Shown here: positions 22,922 through 34,084 of the stretch, in pieces | How positions within the stretch are numbered: position 1 is the first letter of the stretch | How the letters are laid out: each line of letters begins with the position of its first letter | DNA from: Heterobilharzia americana | Taxonomy: Eukaryota > Platyhelminthes > Trematoda > Strigeidida > Schistosomatidae | NCBI GenBank assembly: GCA_944470555.2 | Contig: OX104128.1 | Span: forward strand, 38,795,920-38,859,919 | Length of the DNA: 64,000 nucleotides | Direction: 5' to 3' | The notes under the pieces: generated by a model | The model's database searches: none | Seen by the model: the letters and a program-made list of their open reading frames with translations, nothing else | What the model was told of the DNA's origin: nothing | Position numbers and translations under genes: made by a program

Positions 22922-23900
22922 TTGAATCGACCACCACCTGCACTTCGTCCAGAAATACCACCTGCAGCCACTGAACTACAAGTGAACATAAATCCTCCAA
23001 CAAAAATGGAAGTCATGAACGCCATAAAGCTACTGAAATGCGGGAAAGCAGCAGGACTAGATGGGATCCCACCAGAAGCACTGAGGACAGACGCAGAAAC
23101 AACAGTGGACGTGCTCACACCACACCACTATTGCAGAAGGTGTGGAAGGAAGAGAAGGTACCTGGCCATTGATTGGAAGAAGGGTTACCTTGTCAAACTG
23201 CCAAAGAAGGGAGACCTCAGTGTTTGCAAGAACTGGCGTGGAATCACTATCCTGTCCACCAAGAGCAAACAAAATATTAAGCCGCATCATCCTGGAGAGA
23301 CTAAACAATGCACTGGATTCAAAACTAGGACCGGAACAGGCAGGCTGGCTGGCTTCAGGAAGTACAAATCATGTGCAGACCAAATTGCAACGCTACACTA
23401 CGCATCATCATAGAACAGAGTATAGAATGGTAATCAGCTCTCTACCTCAACTTTATCGACTTTGAGAAGGCCTTTGACAGCGTCGACCGAGAGGTAATTT
23501 GGAAACTGCTTCATTACTACGGAGTACCGCCAACGTTTATCCGCCTCATTCAACAACTATGTGAAGATGCCACATGCCAGTAATTCACAATGGACAGCTC
23601 AACTCAATGATGCTTTTGAAGTGAAGACAGGAGTGAAACAAGGTTGTCTACTATCCCCCATGATATTCCTGATAGAAGTCGACTGGACTGGATCATGCAG
23701 CAAACAGTGGGGAGCTGTGAGAAGAGGGGGATACGCTGGCTGGACTGTGGAAAAGAAACTAGAAGATCTGGATTTCGCCAGTGATGACTTGTGTCTGATG
23801 TCACACAAACTTGAAGATCTACAGACGAAAACTAACAAGTTGACAGAAGAGGCAGGGCAGGGCAGTGAAGGAATTCGGGACTTCAAGTGAATATAGAGAA
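22922..23900 (+). pseudogene. RT domain of the 21.3-24.7 kb RTE
   Basis: The frame at 22922-23413 contains INPPTKMEVMNAIKLLKCGK, AAGLDGIPPEALRTD and WKKGYLVKLPKKGDLSVC, ending with NWRGITILS. Then, in other frames, NFIDFEKAFDSVDREVIWK (motif A, 23455-23505), VKTGVKQGCLLSPMIF (motif B, 23620-23670) and LEDLDFASDDLCLMSHK (motif C, 23760-23810). Motif C has an additional Ser between Ala and the Asp pair compared with the usual ADD. Shifts near 23130, 23280, 23420 and 23670-23750 disable it. Confidence 0.75.
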
Positions 23901-24668
23901 GACAGAGGTAGAGGTGATGAAGATACCACACCAACAACTCCAACAACAACAAACTCCAATCACCATGAACGGCAGAAACTTAAAGCAAGTAACCTCCTTC
24001 ACCTACACCTATCTAGGAAGCACTGTTTCAACCACAGGTGGCACAGGCACAGACGAGGATGTCAAAGTCAGCCAGGATCCGAAAGACAGCAAGACAGGCG
24101 TTCATTAGCCTGAAACGGGTGTGGAGATCTTCTGCACTGCACTCAGCATGTGGAACAAGATGCGGATTTTCAACACCAACGTCAAGTAAGTCAGTGCTTC
24201 TCTATGGTTGAGAGACTTGGCGTGTTACGAAAGTGATTTCCAATAAACTGCAGATATTCATCAACAACTGCTTACGCTGGCTCACTACTGAAGATCAGAT
24301 GGATTGCCAGAATAATGAGAATAAGCAACAAGGAGCTGTGTGAACGAACCAACCAAGAAGCTATCGCTGAACAGATGTGCACTGGAAGGAAGTGGAGATG
24401 GACTTGATTGGGAATACACTGAGAAGGCTGACTGAGGACATCACGCGGTAGGCCAGGTACTCGAGTGGAACCCCGATGGGAAGCGACGAGTTGGACGTCG
24501 GTGTCGAGTGTGACATGGAGGAGATGGTGTGAGGAGTAAGTGAGAGGTTGTTGGCTGTTTTGGAGCCAGGTTGAAAAGATTTCAGAGAACAGAGTTCACT
24601 GGAGACGTGCTAGTGAAGCCCTATGTTCCATTAGGAGCCGAAGGGACTAATAATAATAATATAATAGT

Positions 24669-25400
24669 ACCCAACTCAATATTCACGCTAATTTGCTACG
24701 CTAAACATCATAACGTTAACTAAGTGTTTTATCACTTGATAGTTATATGATTTGATTTGGTACGTACGAGCAATGTGTTGTGATTTTTCACTTTCTCTTC
24801 TCCGAGAAATGGTCATCTTTAAAGTTTGGATTTTCTGAAGAAGTGGTTTACATGAGGTTCACCTTTTGATTTCGTTGGGATCTTATAAGTACATTTATAT
24901 AATGAGAATGTAAACTGAGCATGACTGTTTTACTGAATTCCCAAAGCTCTACAGAGACCAAGACGTAAAGCCAGGTACAAAGAAAAGCATATCAGTTAAT
25001 CATCATGTTAATCAGTTTTTTGTCTCATCAGAATGATACTTTTGCACAGTAGCTTTCTACGAGGAGTCTTACGAATGTTATTGTATTACTAGTAAGTAAG
25101 CAGTTGATGTTAAAACAATTTATTTAATGTCACTACTTCTCTTCATTGAAATAGTTAAAATGTCATTGGTTTTCTTCACTAACCAATAGCAATATTTCTA
25201 GGTGGATAGATTAAACAAATATTGTAAGGATATGTAAGGATTCTCTTAGTAAGCTAGGAACAAAACTATTTGAGCGATAACCGTGATAAAACTAAGTCCA
25301 TGACTCCTACGGACGTAGCATACGCTAACGACTACGCTCTGATTTCTCATTTCTTCATCCAAGAATTCTTAAACATTGAAAGCCTTTTGACAATCTGACA
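24669..25400. promoter_or_regulatory. 5' flank of the P2X gene
   Basis: 732 bases between the RTE tail and the P2X start codon, AT-rich, with no ORF and no recognised repeat. The promoter and 5' UTR must lie here or be split by an upstream intron, but I cannot place a TATA box or transcription start with confidence. An in-frame TGA at 25377-25379 closes the P2X frame eight codons upstream of the ATG. Confidence 0.35.
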
Positions 25401-27020
25401 ATGAGATTTATAAAAAGACTAGCTAGTGGATTATTAGAGTATGAAACCCAGAAAGTAGTACAAATTCATTCCAAAAAAATTGGTATCACATTCAGACTTA
25501 TACAATTGGGAATAATTCTCTACGTCATATTATGGGTTATGATATATGAAAAAGGCTATCAGTCATTCGACCGAGCAGTGAGTGGAGTAACGGCAAAGCT
25601 GAAAGGTGTAGCATTTGCCAATGTGACAAGTAATTCTCAACTTGGTGCTACTGTTTGGGATGCAGCTGATTATGTAATACCGCCACAACAGAACTCCGCA
25701 TTTTTTGTAATGACCAACTTAGTTTATACACCCGGCCAGACATTGGGACGCTGTGAAGAAGCACATGATGTACTTGGAAACAGTTGTTACAATGATTCAC
25801 AATGTCAAGCTGGACATTTAGTTCTACGAGGTAGTGGAATACAAACTGGACGGTGTGTAAATTCTACGAGACAAGCAAACTTAAGTGTCTGTGAAATATA
25901 TGGATGGTGTCCTACAGAGCATGATATCATTCCTAGACCACATCTGTTAGCATCAGCTGAGAATTTTACTGTGATATTGAAAAATAGCATTGAATTTCCA
26001 CGGTATCGAGTAAAACGTAGAAATATACTAAAATGGATGAATAGTTTATTCTTAAAAACTTGTTTATATAATCCAAACGATGAAAAGCTTAAATACTGTC
26101 CCATTTTTCGTCTTGGTGATATATTGAAATATTCTGGTTCAGTTAATAAAGACATCTGGGAGACTGGAGGTATGGTATCTATTCACATTGAATGGAATTG
26201 TAACTTAGATTTTGATAAAGAATATTGTTTACCTAAATATGTTTTTCGTCGTCTCGATGATTTTCAAAGTGAAGTAGCTAAAGGATGGAATTTTCGACTA
26301 AGTCAGCATTACCTTGATGGTGGTATACGTAAACGTAATCTAATTAAAGCATATGGGATACAGTTTTTTATAACAGTCTATGGAACTGGAGGTAAATTTG
26401 ATATACTTACATTTTCAATGAATTTAGGCTCTGGTTTAGCACTTCTTGGTATAGCCACTGTACTTTGTGATATGATTATACTAAATACAACACGAAATCG
26501 TGGTGTATATCGTAAGGCTAAAGTGGATTTAATAGCTGCAAAAAGCCATGTAGAACAAGTGAAAGAAATCAATAAGGGGAGAAATAATCATATTATTAAG
26601 GATTCCTCTAAAAATTCATCTACAAATCAACATGTCAATGAAATGAATACACATAAAGAAGATAATTTTAACACAAATAAGTCTATGATGAATGAACTAG
26701 TTTCACAAAAGATATGGTTACATGATAAAAGATGTAAGAAAGTATCTTTAAGCAATAAGATTTTGAAGAATTATTTAAAAAACGAGCAACTTTTCTTTGA
26801 TTCACCAAGTTTCCTTGGATTTCAATTCACACCAATATCTTCTTCATTAAAAATTACACATAATAAAGATGAAATAATCTATGAAAAGAATTTCAATGAT
26901 ACCACAGTTAAATGTACATGTACTATGAATATTAATTCAACTGGAACTTCAAATGATATTTCCTCTTTTATTTCATCAACTAAACCTTATAAAAAGATGT
27001 TTGATCCATTAAAACATTAA
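25401..27020 (+). CDS. P2X purinoceptor, ATP-gated cation channel subunit, single exon
   Basis: Plasma-membrane trimeric channel subunit opened by extracellular ATP, passing Na+, K+ and Ca2+. Seen, by residue: the N-terminal YETQK (14-18) carries the family's PKC-type Thr16-x-Lys18. TM1 is about 33-53 (LIQLGIILYVILWVMIYEKG). The ectodomain is about 54-333 with exactly ten cysteines: 118, 129, 135, 152, 164, 170, 221, 233, 267, 276. ATP-contact positions are kept: Lys66, Lys68, Thr190 in NFT, Asn297 and Arg299 in NFR, Lys316. TM2 is about 335-361, with GSGLALLG and Asp357. YRKAK (370-374) is the YxxxK surface-retention motif. Glycosylation sequons occur at Asn74, 131, 154, 160 and 188. The tail (375-539) is long, Asn/Lys/Ser-rich and unrecognised. 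The ATG is the first in frame after TGA at 25377. The frame is intact with no intron, unlike typical animal P2X genes. It sits between transposons. Confidence 0.95.
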   Translation: MRFIKRLASGLLEYETQKVVQIHSKKIGITFRLIQLGIILYVILWVMIYEKGYQSFDRAVSGVTAKLKGVAFANVTSNSQLGATVWDAADYVIPPQQNSAFFVMTNLVYTPGQTLGRCEEAHDVLGNSCYNDSQCQAGHLVLRGSGIQTGRCVNSTRQANLSVCEIYGWCPTEHDIIPRPHLLASAENFTVILKNSIEFPRYRVKRRNILKWMNSLFLKTCLYNPNDEKLKYCPIFRLGDILKYSGSVNKDIWETGGMVSIHIEWNCNLDFDKEYCLPKYVFRRLDDFQSEVAKGWNFRLSQHYLDGGIRKRNLIKAYGIQFFITVYGTGGKFDILTFSMNLGSGLALLGIATVLCDMIILNTTRNRGVYRKAKVDLIAAKSHVEQVKEINKGRNNHIIKDSSKNSSTNQHVNEMNTHKEDNFNTNKSMMNELVSQKIWLHDKRCKKVSLSNKILKNYLKNEQLFFDSPSFLGFQFTPISSSLKITHNKDEIIYEKNFNDTTVKCTCTMNINSTGTSNDISSFISSTKPYKKMFDPLKH

Positions 27021-27198
27021 TCTTAGTTTTGTCAAATACAATAGTAAATCACATTTACTACCAACAATTCTTAAAACACTTTTGAAAGAAATTCGATTCA
27101 CAATCATCTTACTATAAATTATATTGGTTTAAAAACTATTTTAAGATTATCAGAATATTGTTTGTATATATATTTAAAGAAATCAGAAAGTAATGGTA

Positions 27199-27204
27199 AA
27201 TAAA
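27199..27204 (+). promoter_or_regulatory. candidate polyadenylation signal of the P2X gene
   Basis: AATAAA, 179 bases after the stop codon. A second AATAAA lies at 27314-27319. In AT-rich DNA such hexamers are common, so this is only a candidate. Confidence 0.4.
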
Positions 27205-27525
27205 TTAGAAAATCTGTATTCAAGTATTATTGATAACTTTATTTCAACATATGATCAGCTATTCAACCAGCCAAGTAAGTAGTAGCTATGATATAAAATA
27301 TTTGACTATTTCAAATAAACTAAGTGTATATATATATACCCTGTTTTGTCACATATTGATCCTCTATGGACAAATGTTTACGTTCACCTTAATGATAGTC
27401 CACTAGATTTGTACTTCTTACATCAACAAACTAGTTGACTCTTAAAAGAAAGGAATTCAATTGTATTCCATAGAATTTCGCTGTAATGAATTCCAAGTGG
27501 ATGAAGACTTCTTTTTAAGTAGGTT
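27205..27525. other. 3' flank of P2X, non-coding
   Basis: AT-rich; nothing recognised apart from the second AATAAA at 27314. No genomic poly(A) tract directly follows the gene, which would have supported a recent processed copy. Confidence 0.4.
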
Positions 27526-27529
27526 TTCA

Positions 27530-28060
27530 TCATGGACTGACATCAATTGGAGGAACATTTGAAACCTGGGAGCACTAGACGGCTGTTCCTTTCTAGTATA
27601 GGAGTCCACAGCAAGGGGCATCTGCGACCTTCAGGTTCCGTGGCCAGTACGTTAACACTGAGTCACTGGGTCGGAATCCAATGGTCCATACTTTTAACTT
27701 CTGTCAGTTCACGATATGGCATGACCTACATCCAATTTCATCTCTGGGTAACTGTCCTCATGTTCAACTTGGTTGACTCCAATGGACATGATTTCTTATT
27801 GAAACTTCAGGAATCACCTGTCGAAGCTAGTCACCAATAAGTTCAGACCCAGTGTCTCCAATGGTAACATGCTGGCCACGTAACCTGGAGGTCGCGGGTT
27901 CGATCCATAGTGGGGCTAGGTCATGCGTGTGCACTGTTGAGGAGCCCGATACCATGAGGAAGTAATTGTCCAGTGCTCCCAGGGTTTCTAATGTTCCTCC
28001 AACTGATATCAGTCCATAATGAAAACCAACTTAAGATTTCTCTAAATTCCCACAAACCCC
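27530..28060. repeat. composite inverted hammerhead-SINE element, eroded
   Basis: The left arm is on the minus strand (27535-27720), with actgacatcaattggaggaac, cctgggagcac, a ribozyme-like core with CUGA changed to CUGU, and ggccagtacgtta. The centre contains ttattgaaacttcaggaatcacc (27792-27815). The right arm is on the plus strand (27860-28020), with B box gggttcgatcc (27896-27906), gcactgttgaggagcccgat (core altered), gtccagtgctccc and aactgatatcagtccat. The arms are partly complementary. Neither ribozyme core is intact. Confidence 0.6.
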
Positions 28061-28434
28061 CAAAACTTCTTTTGTTTCTTTTTCTTCGATGAACAAAATA
28101 GCTGACAGTAATCAACATATTTGCATCGTACACAATATATATACACACTAGACATATGGTTTCACTCAGCTATCTGACGTGTCTAGAATGTAGGCAAAAA
28201 TATGATCTATTCTATTACATTACTAATGAAGGTTCAAGTTACTCGGTTTTCACTTACCGTTGTCGTTGTTTTCCATGCTCTTTCATTTTATCCAACCTGT
28301 TCAATATGACTGCTAGCTTAACAATGTGTTGTCGTCATTGTTTCTTTGTATTAATATAAATTGAAAGATAAATTACTATATGGTATGTAAGATACATCAT
28401 GAGATGATTCAGAATACTGAACACATAAATTATT
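28061..28434. other. non-coding, nothing recognised
   Basis: The open frame at 28156-28359 has no recognised motif and is Cys/Phe-rich by composition. I treat it as chance. Confidence 0.35.
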
Positions 28435-28533
28435 ATATTATTATTTGTCCTTTGGGTTCCTAGTGGAACACTATGTCCAATACAATTCTTCTCCATATTG
28501 AATGGATGATAGGTTGTTGATTGGTTCGTTGGC

Positions 28534-28542
28534 AGCCAGTCA

Positions 28543-28590
<48 letters not shown>

Positions 28591-28591
28591 C
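28534..28591. repeat. (CAGC/GCCA)n microsatellite
   Basis: About a dozen tandem gcca units inside the RTE copy; the corresponding positions at 8072-8092 and 13893-13920 are shorter and interrupted. Confidence 0.9.
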
Positions 28592-28950
28592 AGTCACTTC
28601 CTTCTTACTCATTCCTTCTGACCATCTGATCTTCAGTGTTAGTTAGTATTGAGTGAGTGTAGGTGGCAGCTGTTGATGATGCATGTCTGCAGTCTGATGG
28701 AAATGCTTTTCGTGACGTGTCAAGTCTGTCAACCATCACATAGAAGCACTGACTCACTTGACTGATATTAGTGTTGAGAATCCGGATATTGTTCACGGTT
28801 TATGCTGAGTGGTGTGGAGTGCAGTAGATCTCCACATTGAATGGTTTCAGATTGATGAAGTGAGGCCTGTTTTGTTGTGTTTCCTATCCTGGCTTTGACA
28901 TCGTCATCTGTGCCTGTGCCACCTCCGCCTGTAGTAGAGACGTTGCTTTC

Positions 28951-28983
28951 TAGGTAGGTAGGTAGGTAGGTAGGTAGGTAGGT
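28951..28983. repeat. (GGTA)n microsatellite
   Basis: Eight tandem ggta units, perfect, inside the RTE copy, where the related copies read only one or two (taggtaggt). Confidence 0.9.
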
Positions 28984-29235
28984 GAAGAGACACTTTTCTT
29001 TAAGTTATTCCCGTTCATGGTGATTGGTGCTTGTTGTTGGTTGTGTATCTTCATCACCTCTGTCTTCTCTATGCTCCCCTGAAGGCCTGTCTTCACTGTC
29101 CTGCCTCTTCTACCAACTTTTTAGTGTTTTTTTAAACGATCTTCGAGCTTGTGTTGCATAAGACATTGAACATAAATCACCATCGTTGGCGAAATTCAAA
29201 GCTTCTAGGTTCTTCTTATCGTTCCTCTATTCATG

Positions 29236-30180
29236 ATAACTTCTGAGTACTGCCGTTGAGGGGTACATTTTTTAACACGTATAAGTCTGTTTCACAGCAT
29301 TTGATTTTTGCAGAATTTATGCTTGATCATCAAGTATTATCATTGACAAGCCACAGCTGTTATCAGAATGCATCGAATGCAAGATTTCAGTGTTTAGAAC
29401 TGCACAATGGGGCAGACTTTGTGCCGAAAATAAATCAGTCTATGTATGGCTTTGGTTAGTGACTACGTTGTCGAATAGTACTCGTTAGTAGTAATCATCA
29501 TTACTGACTCATATCCATTGAAAACGTACATCTTACAAAATTTGAGAGAATTTACTGAATCATACAGTCTTGAGAAATTTACTCTTCCTTGAAATCCAAT
29601 GGTGTCTATTAAAACGAGTCCTTCAATGAAATATTGATTAAGCGCATGTCTTGAGGTTATGTAAAAACTGTATCCTTAACTTCAGGTGATAATATAAAAT
29701 TTTAGTCATAAAATTAACAAAAAAGGTTAAGAGTTTTTAATCAAAGCTACTTTGCCACCAGAGTTCGTATCCGTCCACTAACCTTTTGATATACCACATG
29801 TATTTACCGTGTTTAACAGAAATGACTATATTACATACAATTTAACTTTATGGTACATAAATTAAAAGCTAATGAGGGTGTTTAACATTAGAGTCTTGCA
29901 ATCGTCTGTCAAGAAGTTATGGTTATCACATAAATGTTTTTACAGCATATATTTTATTAAAAGTTTAGTGATAATGTCTTAGTCTTCGAAACTAAATAAC
30001 ACAGTTTGAAGGATTTTCAGTTTTGTAAGTAAACCTACACGATTAGAAAGGAGTTCAAAGCCTCCATTGTGTTACTCTATAAGGAAGGTATATCAAAAAC
30101 TTAACGTAGGATCCTCAAAAAAGATGGAATTAGGGTGGTATTTAAGCTTAAAAATGCACTCACAGATAAGCTTTGTCACC
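29236..30180. other. non-coding, nothing recognised
   Basis: AT-rich; the open frame at 29256-29459 has no recognised motif. The last bases may belong to the PLE that follows. Confidence 0.35.
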
Positions 30181-30725
30181 TGACTTAAGGATCCGATAGA
30201 ACCAATTAAGCAAACTAATGTAATTTACCAAATTCCATTTAATAACTTAGAGGTCAAGTATATTGGTCGAATTAGCCGGTCGGTGTCAGCAAGATCACGG
30301 GAACATAGGGAGATAGTTAAATATAGAATGACAGACCTAAATAAGGTCAATAGTCTAGAAAAGATATCGGCTACTACAGTGTATGGATTAACTCATAATC
30401 ATATAATCGGAGAAGATAAAACTTCTATATTTGAGTCCAATATAATTAGGTGGAAGGAGGGATTGATTAGTGAATCTTTCTTCATTGAATCTACACCAAC
30501 TCAACACATGTGATTGAAATGACGCAGCAGCTATGCGAAAAATATGAAATTTTTTGCCACCAATGAAAACAAAGAATATGAGGTGACAGGACTATAAAAA
30601 CCGGATATGGTGTGTTTACATTGAAATGATTATGAGCGATAATAATTTATGCTTGAAACGTCATCCAGTACATAATACTATATCACATTATGGGTTATAA
30701 ATCAAATAAACAAATCTAATATAGA
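30181..30725 (+). mobile_element. Penelope-like element (family 1), GIY-YIG end
   Basis: The frame reads VIYQIPFNNLEVKYIGRISR, then SVSARSREHREIVKYRM and, later, GLTHNHIIGEDKTSIFES. This is the GIY-YIG nuclease: a VIYQI strand, YIG, basic RSREHR, and an (H)xHxI-type block. The usual Cys pair before YIG reads PFNNLE, so those cysteines are lost. The 3' end (gaaacgtcatcc to aatcaaataaacaaatcta) matches the ends at 56.2 and 16.9 kb. RT is missing (5' truncation). Confidence 0.7.
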
Positions 30726-31710
30726 ATTAGACCTGTACGAATTCATAGCGAATAGAAATACAGTCACGTTGGTTAACTTCAAATACCATATTCAGGATAG
30801 AATGTATTACATTGTTGATTCCCTTAGTTTAATGCTTCTATCACTTACTTCATTTGTAGAATTTCATCAGAAATTTAAACTTTGTTATCATCATGCAATA
30901 AATTCAACTTTAAAAAAATTCTCATTTAACTACGTAGCTTGGATGTGTCCCATTTTTTTTCAACTTTGTAAGCGACAATGAACTATAAATTTTTATTAAA
31001 CTGAAAGCCAATCTATTGTAATATCACAATACGAACCTGGCCATTGTTATCTACAATGATAACAATTTACCATGTTGAACTACTTCACGTTTTAACAATT
31101 AAAGTTTAGATTATTAAACTATATAGTATAATAATTACGTAAGTTACTTTCGTAGCTAAATGGTAATTAGAAAAACATAGTGGAAGTTTTATGTTTGTTT
31201 ACGAATACTTTAGAAGTCAAACACTTCCTGGGAAATGTCACTAAACATCATTTTATCGTAATATTCTGATAGGGGCTGTGTGATGAAAAAACGAAGTGTG
31301 GTGTAGCTTGTATACAAGAAAGGATTTATTTGACATATCATTTATTATAACTCTAGCAAATTACGTCATATCTTGTAATTGCATCGCAAGGTTTCCTTAC
31401 GACATCATGACCAGATAACTTCTAGTAATCTTTTTCAGAAAGTGATTAGCTTTTCCCAAAGTATTTTGACATTTTAATATCAAAACACTTGTTGCTTTTC
31501 CCATGGTTAGTTGAGTCAGATTTAGTTCATCAGTGGACTAATACTTAACTGTTAAATAATGTAATAAAAAAGCGGTATCATACAAGTTCGTCTACTACTA
31601 CTACTGCTATTACCCAGCGTATTATTCAAGAATATCTGTATATTAAAAAGGTGAATACCAGAATTCTTTGGTATATTTAAAAGAGAATAATGTTCTACTA
31701 AAACTATGTT
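30726..31710. other. non-coding, nothing recognised
   Basis: AT-rich sequence without a supported feature. Confidence 0.45.
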
Positions 31711-31711
31711 T

Positions 31712-31888
31712 GAGTTGAGCATCCTAGGGTGACATGGAGGAGATGGTGTGAGGAAGAAATGAGAGCTTATGGGCTGTCGTGGAGCCAGGTTCGAAAGGTT
31801 GCAGAGAACACATTTCACTGGAGACGTGCTAGTGAAGCCTTATGTTCCATTAGGAACCCAAGGGACAAATAATAATAATAATAATAAA
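31712..31888 (+). mobile_element. SR2-like RTE, very short 3' end
   Basis: Only the last roughly 175 bases: VTWRRWCEEEMRAYGLSWSQ-type coding, LCSIRNPRDK, then the (AAT)n tail ending near 31888. Confidence 0.75.
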
Positions 31889-32190
31889 ACTAAGTCTTGT
31901 GTGACATGATTATTGCAAATGAATGAAATAAAGCCCGAAAACTTGATAGAATAGAAAATTCACATGGAGTCTTTGACTTCGGTATTGAGTGAAGTAGGTT
32001 CCACTGACTGAGACACACCTAGTTTCATGGTAGTGTATGCATATCAACAAACGCAAAACCTAAATCCAAGACTTTCTTGAAAATAAGTATTAACATTGAT
32101 CATCAAATTCAGTGCATTACGGATTCGGGTCATAACATGGCAAACTAGATCGACAGACACTGATCAGTCTAAGGACCTTACGACTTAACA
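31889..32190. other. non-coding, nothing recognised
   Basis: Short AT-rich stretch between two RTE pieces. Confidence 0.35.
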
Positions 32191-32194
32191 GTTA

Positions 32195-33198
32195 CAGTAT
32201 TGACTGTATTGACTGGATCATGCAGCAAACAGTGGGGAGCGAGAAGAGGGGATACGCTGGCTGGACTGCGGAAAACAACCTAGAAGACTTGGATTTCACC
32301 GATGGCTTGTGCCTGATGTCACATAAACTTGAAGATCTACAGGCAAAAACTAACAAGTTGACAGAAGAGGCAGGGCAGGGCAGTGAAGGAAGACGGGACT
32401 CCAAGTGAATATAGAGAAGACAGAGGTAGAGGTGATGAAGATACCACAACAACAACTCCAACAACAACAACAACAACAACAACAAACTCCAATCACCATC
32501 AACGGAAGAAACTTGAAGGAAATAACCTCCTTCACCTACACCTGTCTAGGAAGCACTGTTTCAACTACAGGTAGCACAGGCACAGACGAGGATGTCAAAG
32601 TCAGCCAGGATCCGAAAGACAGCAAGACGGGCGTTCATTAGCCTGAAACGGGTGTGGAGATCTTCTGAACTGCACTCAGCATGTGGAACAAGATGCGGAT
32701 TTTCAACACCAACGTCAAGTAAGTCAGTGCTTCTGTATGGTTGAGAGACTTGGCGTGTTACGAAAGGGATTTCCAATAAACCACAGACATTCATCAACAA
32801 CTGCTTACGCTGGCTCGCTACTGAAGATCAGATGGATTGCCAGAATAATGAGAATAAGCAACAAGGAGCTGTGTGAACGAACCAACCAAGAAGCTATCGC
32901 TGAACAGATGTTCACTGGAAGGAAGTGGAGATGGACTTGATTGGGCATACACTGAGAAGGCTGACTGAGGACATCACGCGGTAGGCCAGGTACTCGAGTG
33001 GAACCCCGATGGGAAGCGACGAGTTGGGCGTCGGTGCCGAGTGTGACATGGAGGAGAAGGTGTGAGGAGTAAATGAGAGGTTGTGGGCTGTTGTGGAGCC
33101 AGGTTGAAAAGATTTCAGAGAACAGAGTAGAATGGAGGTATGCTAGTGAAACCCTATGTTCCATTAGGAGCCGAAGGGACTAATAATAATAATAATTG
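32195..33198 (+). mobile_element. SR2-like RTE, 5'-truncated, about 1.0 kb
   Basis: Starts inside RT after motif B and reads LEDLDFTDGLCLMSHKLED (a damaged motif C: TDG instead of ADD). A poly-Gln linker follows (QQQLQQQQQQQQQ, 32447-32487), then FTYTCLGSTVSTTGS and the C-terminal tail to a TAATAA-type end at 33198. The tail carries the same 4-base disruption (ggacttgattgg, 32933) as 24.41 and 52.19 kb, giving RKWRWT-stop. Confidence 0.8.
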
Positions 33199-34084
33199 AC
33201 TGTTTTATGAATAAAGAGTTTGTAAATAGAAGATTCTTAAGGGTTTTAGATGCCTGAAAACAATATATATTAATATATATATATATATATATATAATATA
33301 TATCAATATATATTAATAGACAATAAGTTGCACAATGGAGAGATTAATCTCCTAGTAATAAGGTATCAGTCGCCTTACAAGCTTTTCATTTTTCAAAAGT
33401 AGAACTGCTGATGCACTATCTATATGTATCATGATCACTTTAACAATGAAAGAGAAGGAATATAGAATGTGAATTACCAAATTCTAGTCATGCATGGGCC
33501 CAAAAAAAGTACAATATCATGTCTAGACGGTTTGTGAATATTTCCGTAAAAAAAACACTCCTATGGATAAAGTTTTATCCATTCTTTTGTGTTATAGAAA
33601 TTAAAGTTAAAAGAATGTTATTAATTTAAATTTACCTGTAATTTGCTTAATATTGAATTTAACAGAAAATATTAAATATGTATACGAGTTAGCTTACATA
33701 AAATTCATAATTATTCCAACAAAACTTATTAAAAAACTGACCTATTTTTGATTGCTATCAGGTAATTTTTTCAGCAAACAATATTAATTTTACAGTTATA
33801 TCATTCATGTTTTATTTGAAATTGACAATAAGCTTACAGTAATGTTGACTCTGAGAGGAGTGAATCAAATTAATATATGATGGGAACATAGAATCATCAA
33901 TGTTTCATAAAAATGTTTCGAAGTACTTTATGTGGACATTTCTTCGAATAAGGTATACTGTAACGTCAGTGGTGAATAAAACGAAACTATTTCAGGCCAT
34001 AGACATATCTGAAAACAGAAAGTACAACTATGGAAGCAAGATGAAAGTGATAGATAGACAATTTAACTTATTAATCCAAGGTTC
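33199..34084. other. non-coding with an AT-repeat palindrome at 33262-33318
   Basis: Alternating (AT)n, imperfectly self-complementary, at 33262-33318. The remainder is AT-rich; the open frame at 33900-34088 has no recognised motif. Confidence 0.45.

Larger units (their letters stand above)
21265..24668 (+). mobile_element. near full-length SR2-like RTE, defective
   Basis: About 3.4 kb, the best preserved copy. A leader (21265-21530) contains ggctagcaaccctaccctg. The ORF start, KVNVGTWNVRTMFEPSKAVQ, is at 21532. EN runs to about 22.1 kb and RT covers about 22.9-23.8 kb. A CAA-rich linker lies at 23925-23960 and the C-terminal tail reaches about 24.64 kb. The element ends in a TAATAA-type tail. 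At least six frame changes or stops are needed to read through it. Its last 0.55 kb is nearly identical to 32.65-33.2 and 51.98-52.43 kb. Confidence 0.85.
28435..29235 (-). mobile_element. SR2-like RTE 3' part with internal deletion and simple-repeat expansions
   Basis: Minus-strand 3' end of the same subfamily as 7.7-8.5 and 13.5-14.2 kb. Directly inside the 3' end (after gtggaacact, about 28472), roughly 240 bases present in those copies are missing. Two simple repeats have grown inside it: (GCCA)n at 28534-28591 and (GGTA)n at 28951-28983. The inner end at about 29.2 kb reads NFANDGDLCS, a variant of RT motif C. Confidence 0.75.

Noticed and set aside
22293..23952. Several minus-strand frames of 74-117 codons
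   Set aside because: Shadows of the RTE copy at 21.3-24.7 kb; no motif of their own.
25805..26155. A 116-codon minus-strand frame
   Set aside because: Antisense of the P2X coding sequence.
33262..33318. AT-rich palindrome as a possible replication origin or cruciform regulator
   Set aside because: Simple (AT)n repeats are expected in such AT-rich DNA; nothing nearby supports a function.
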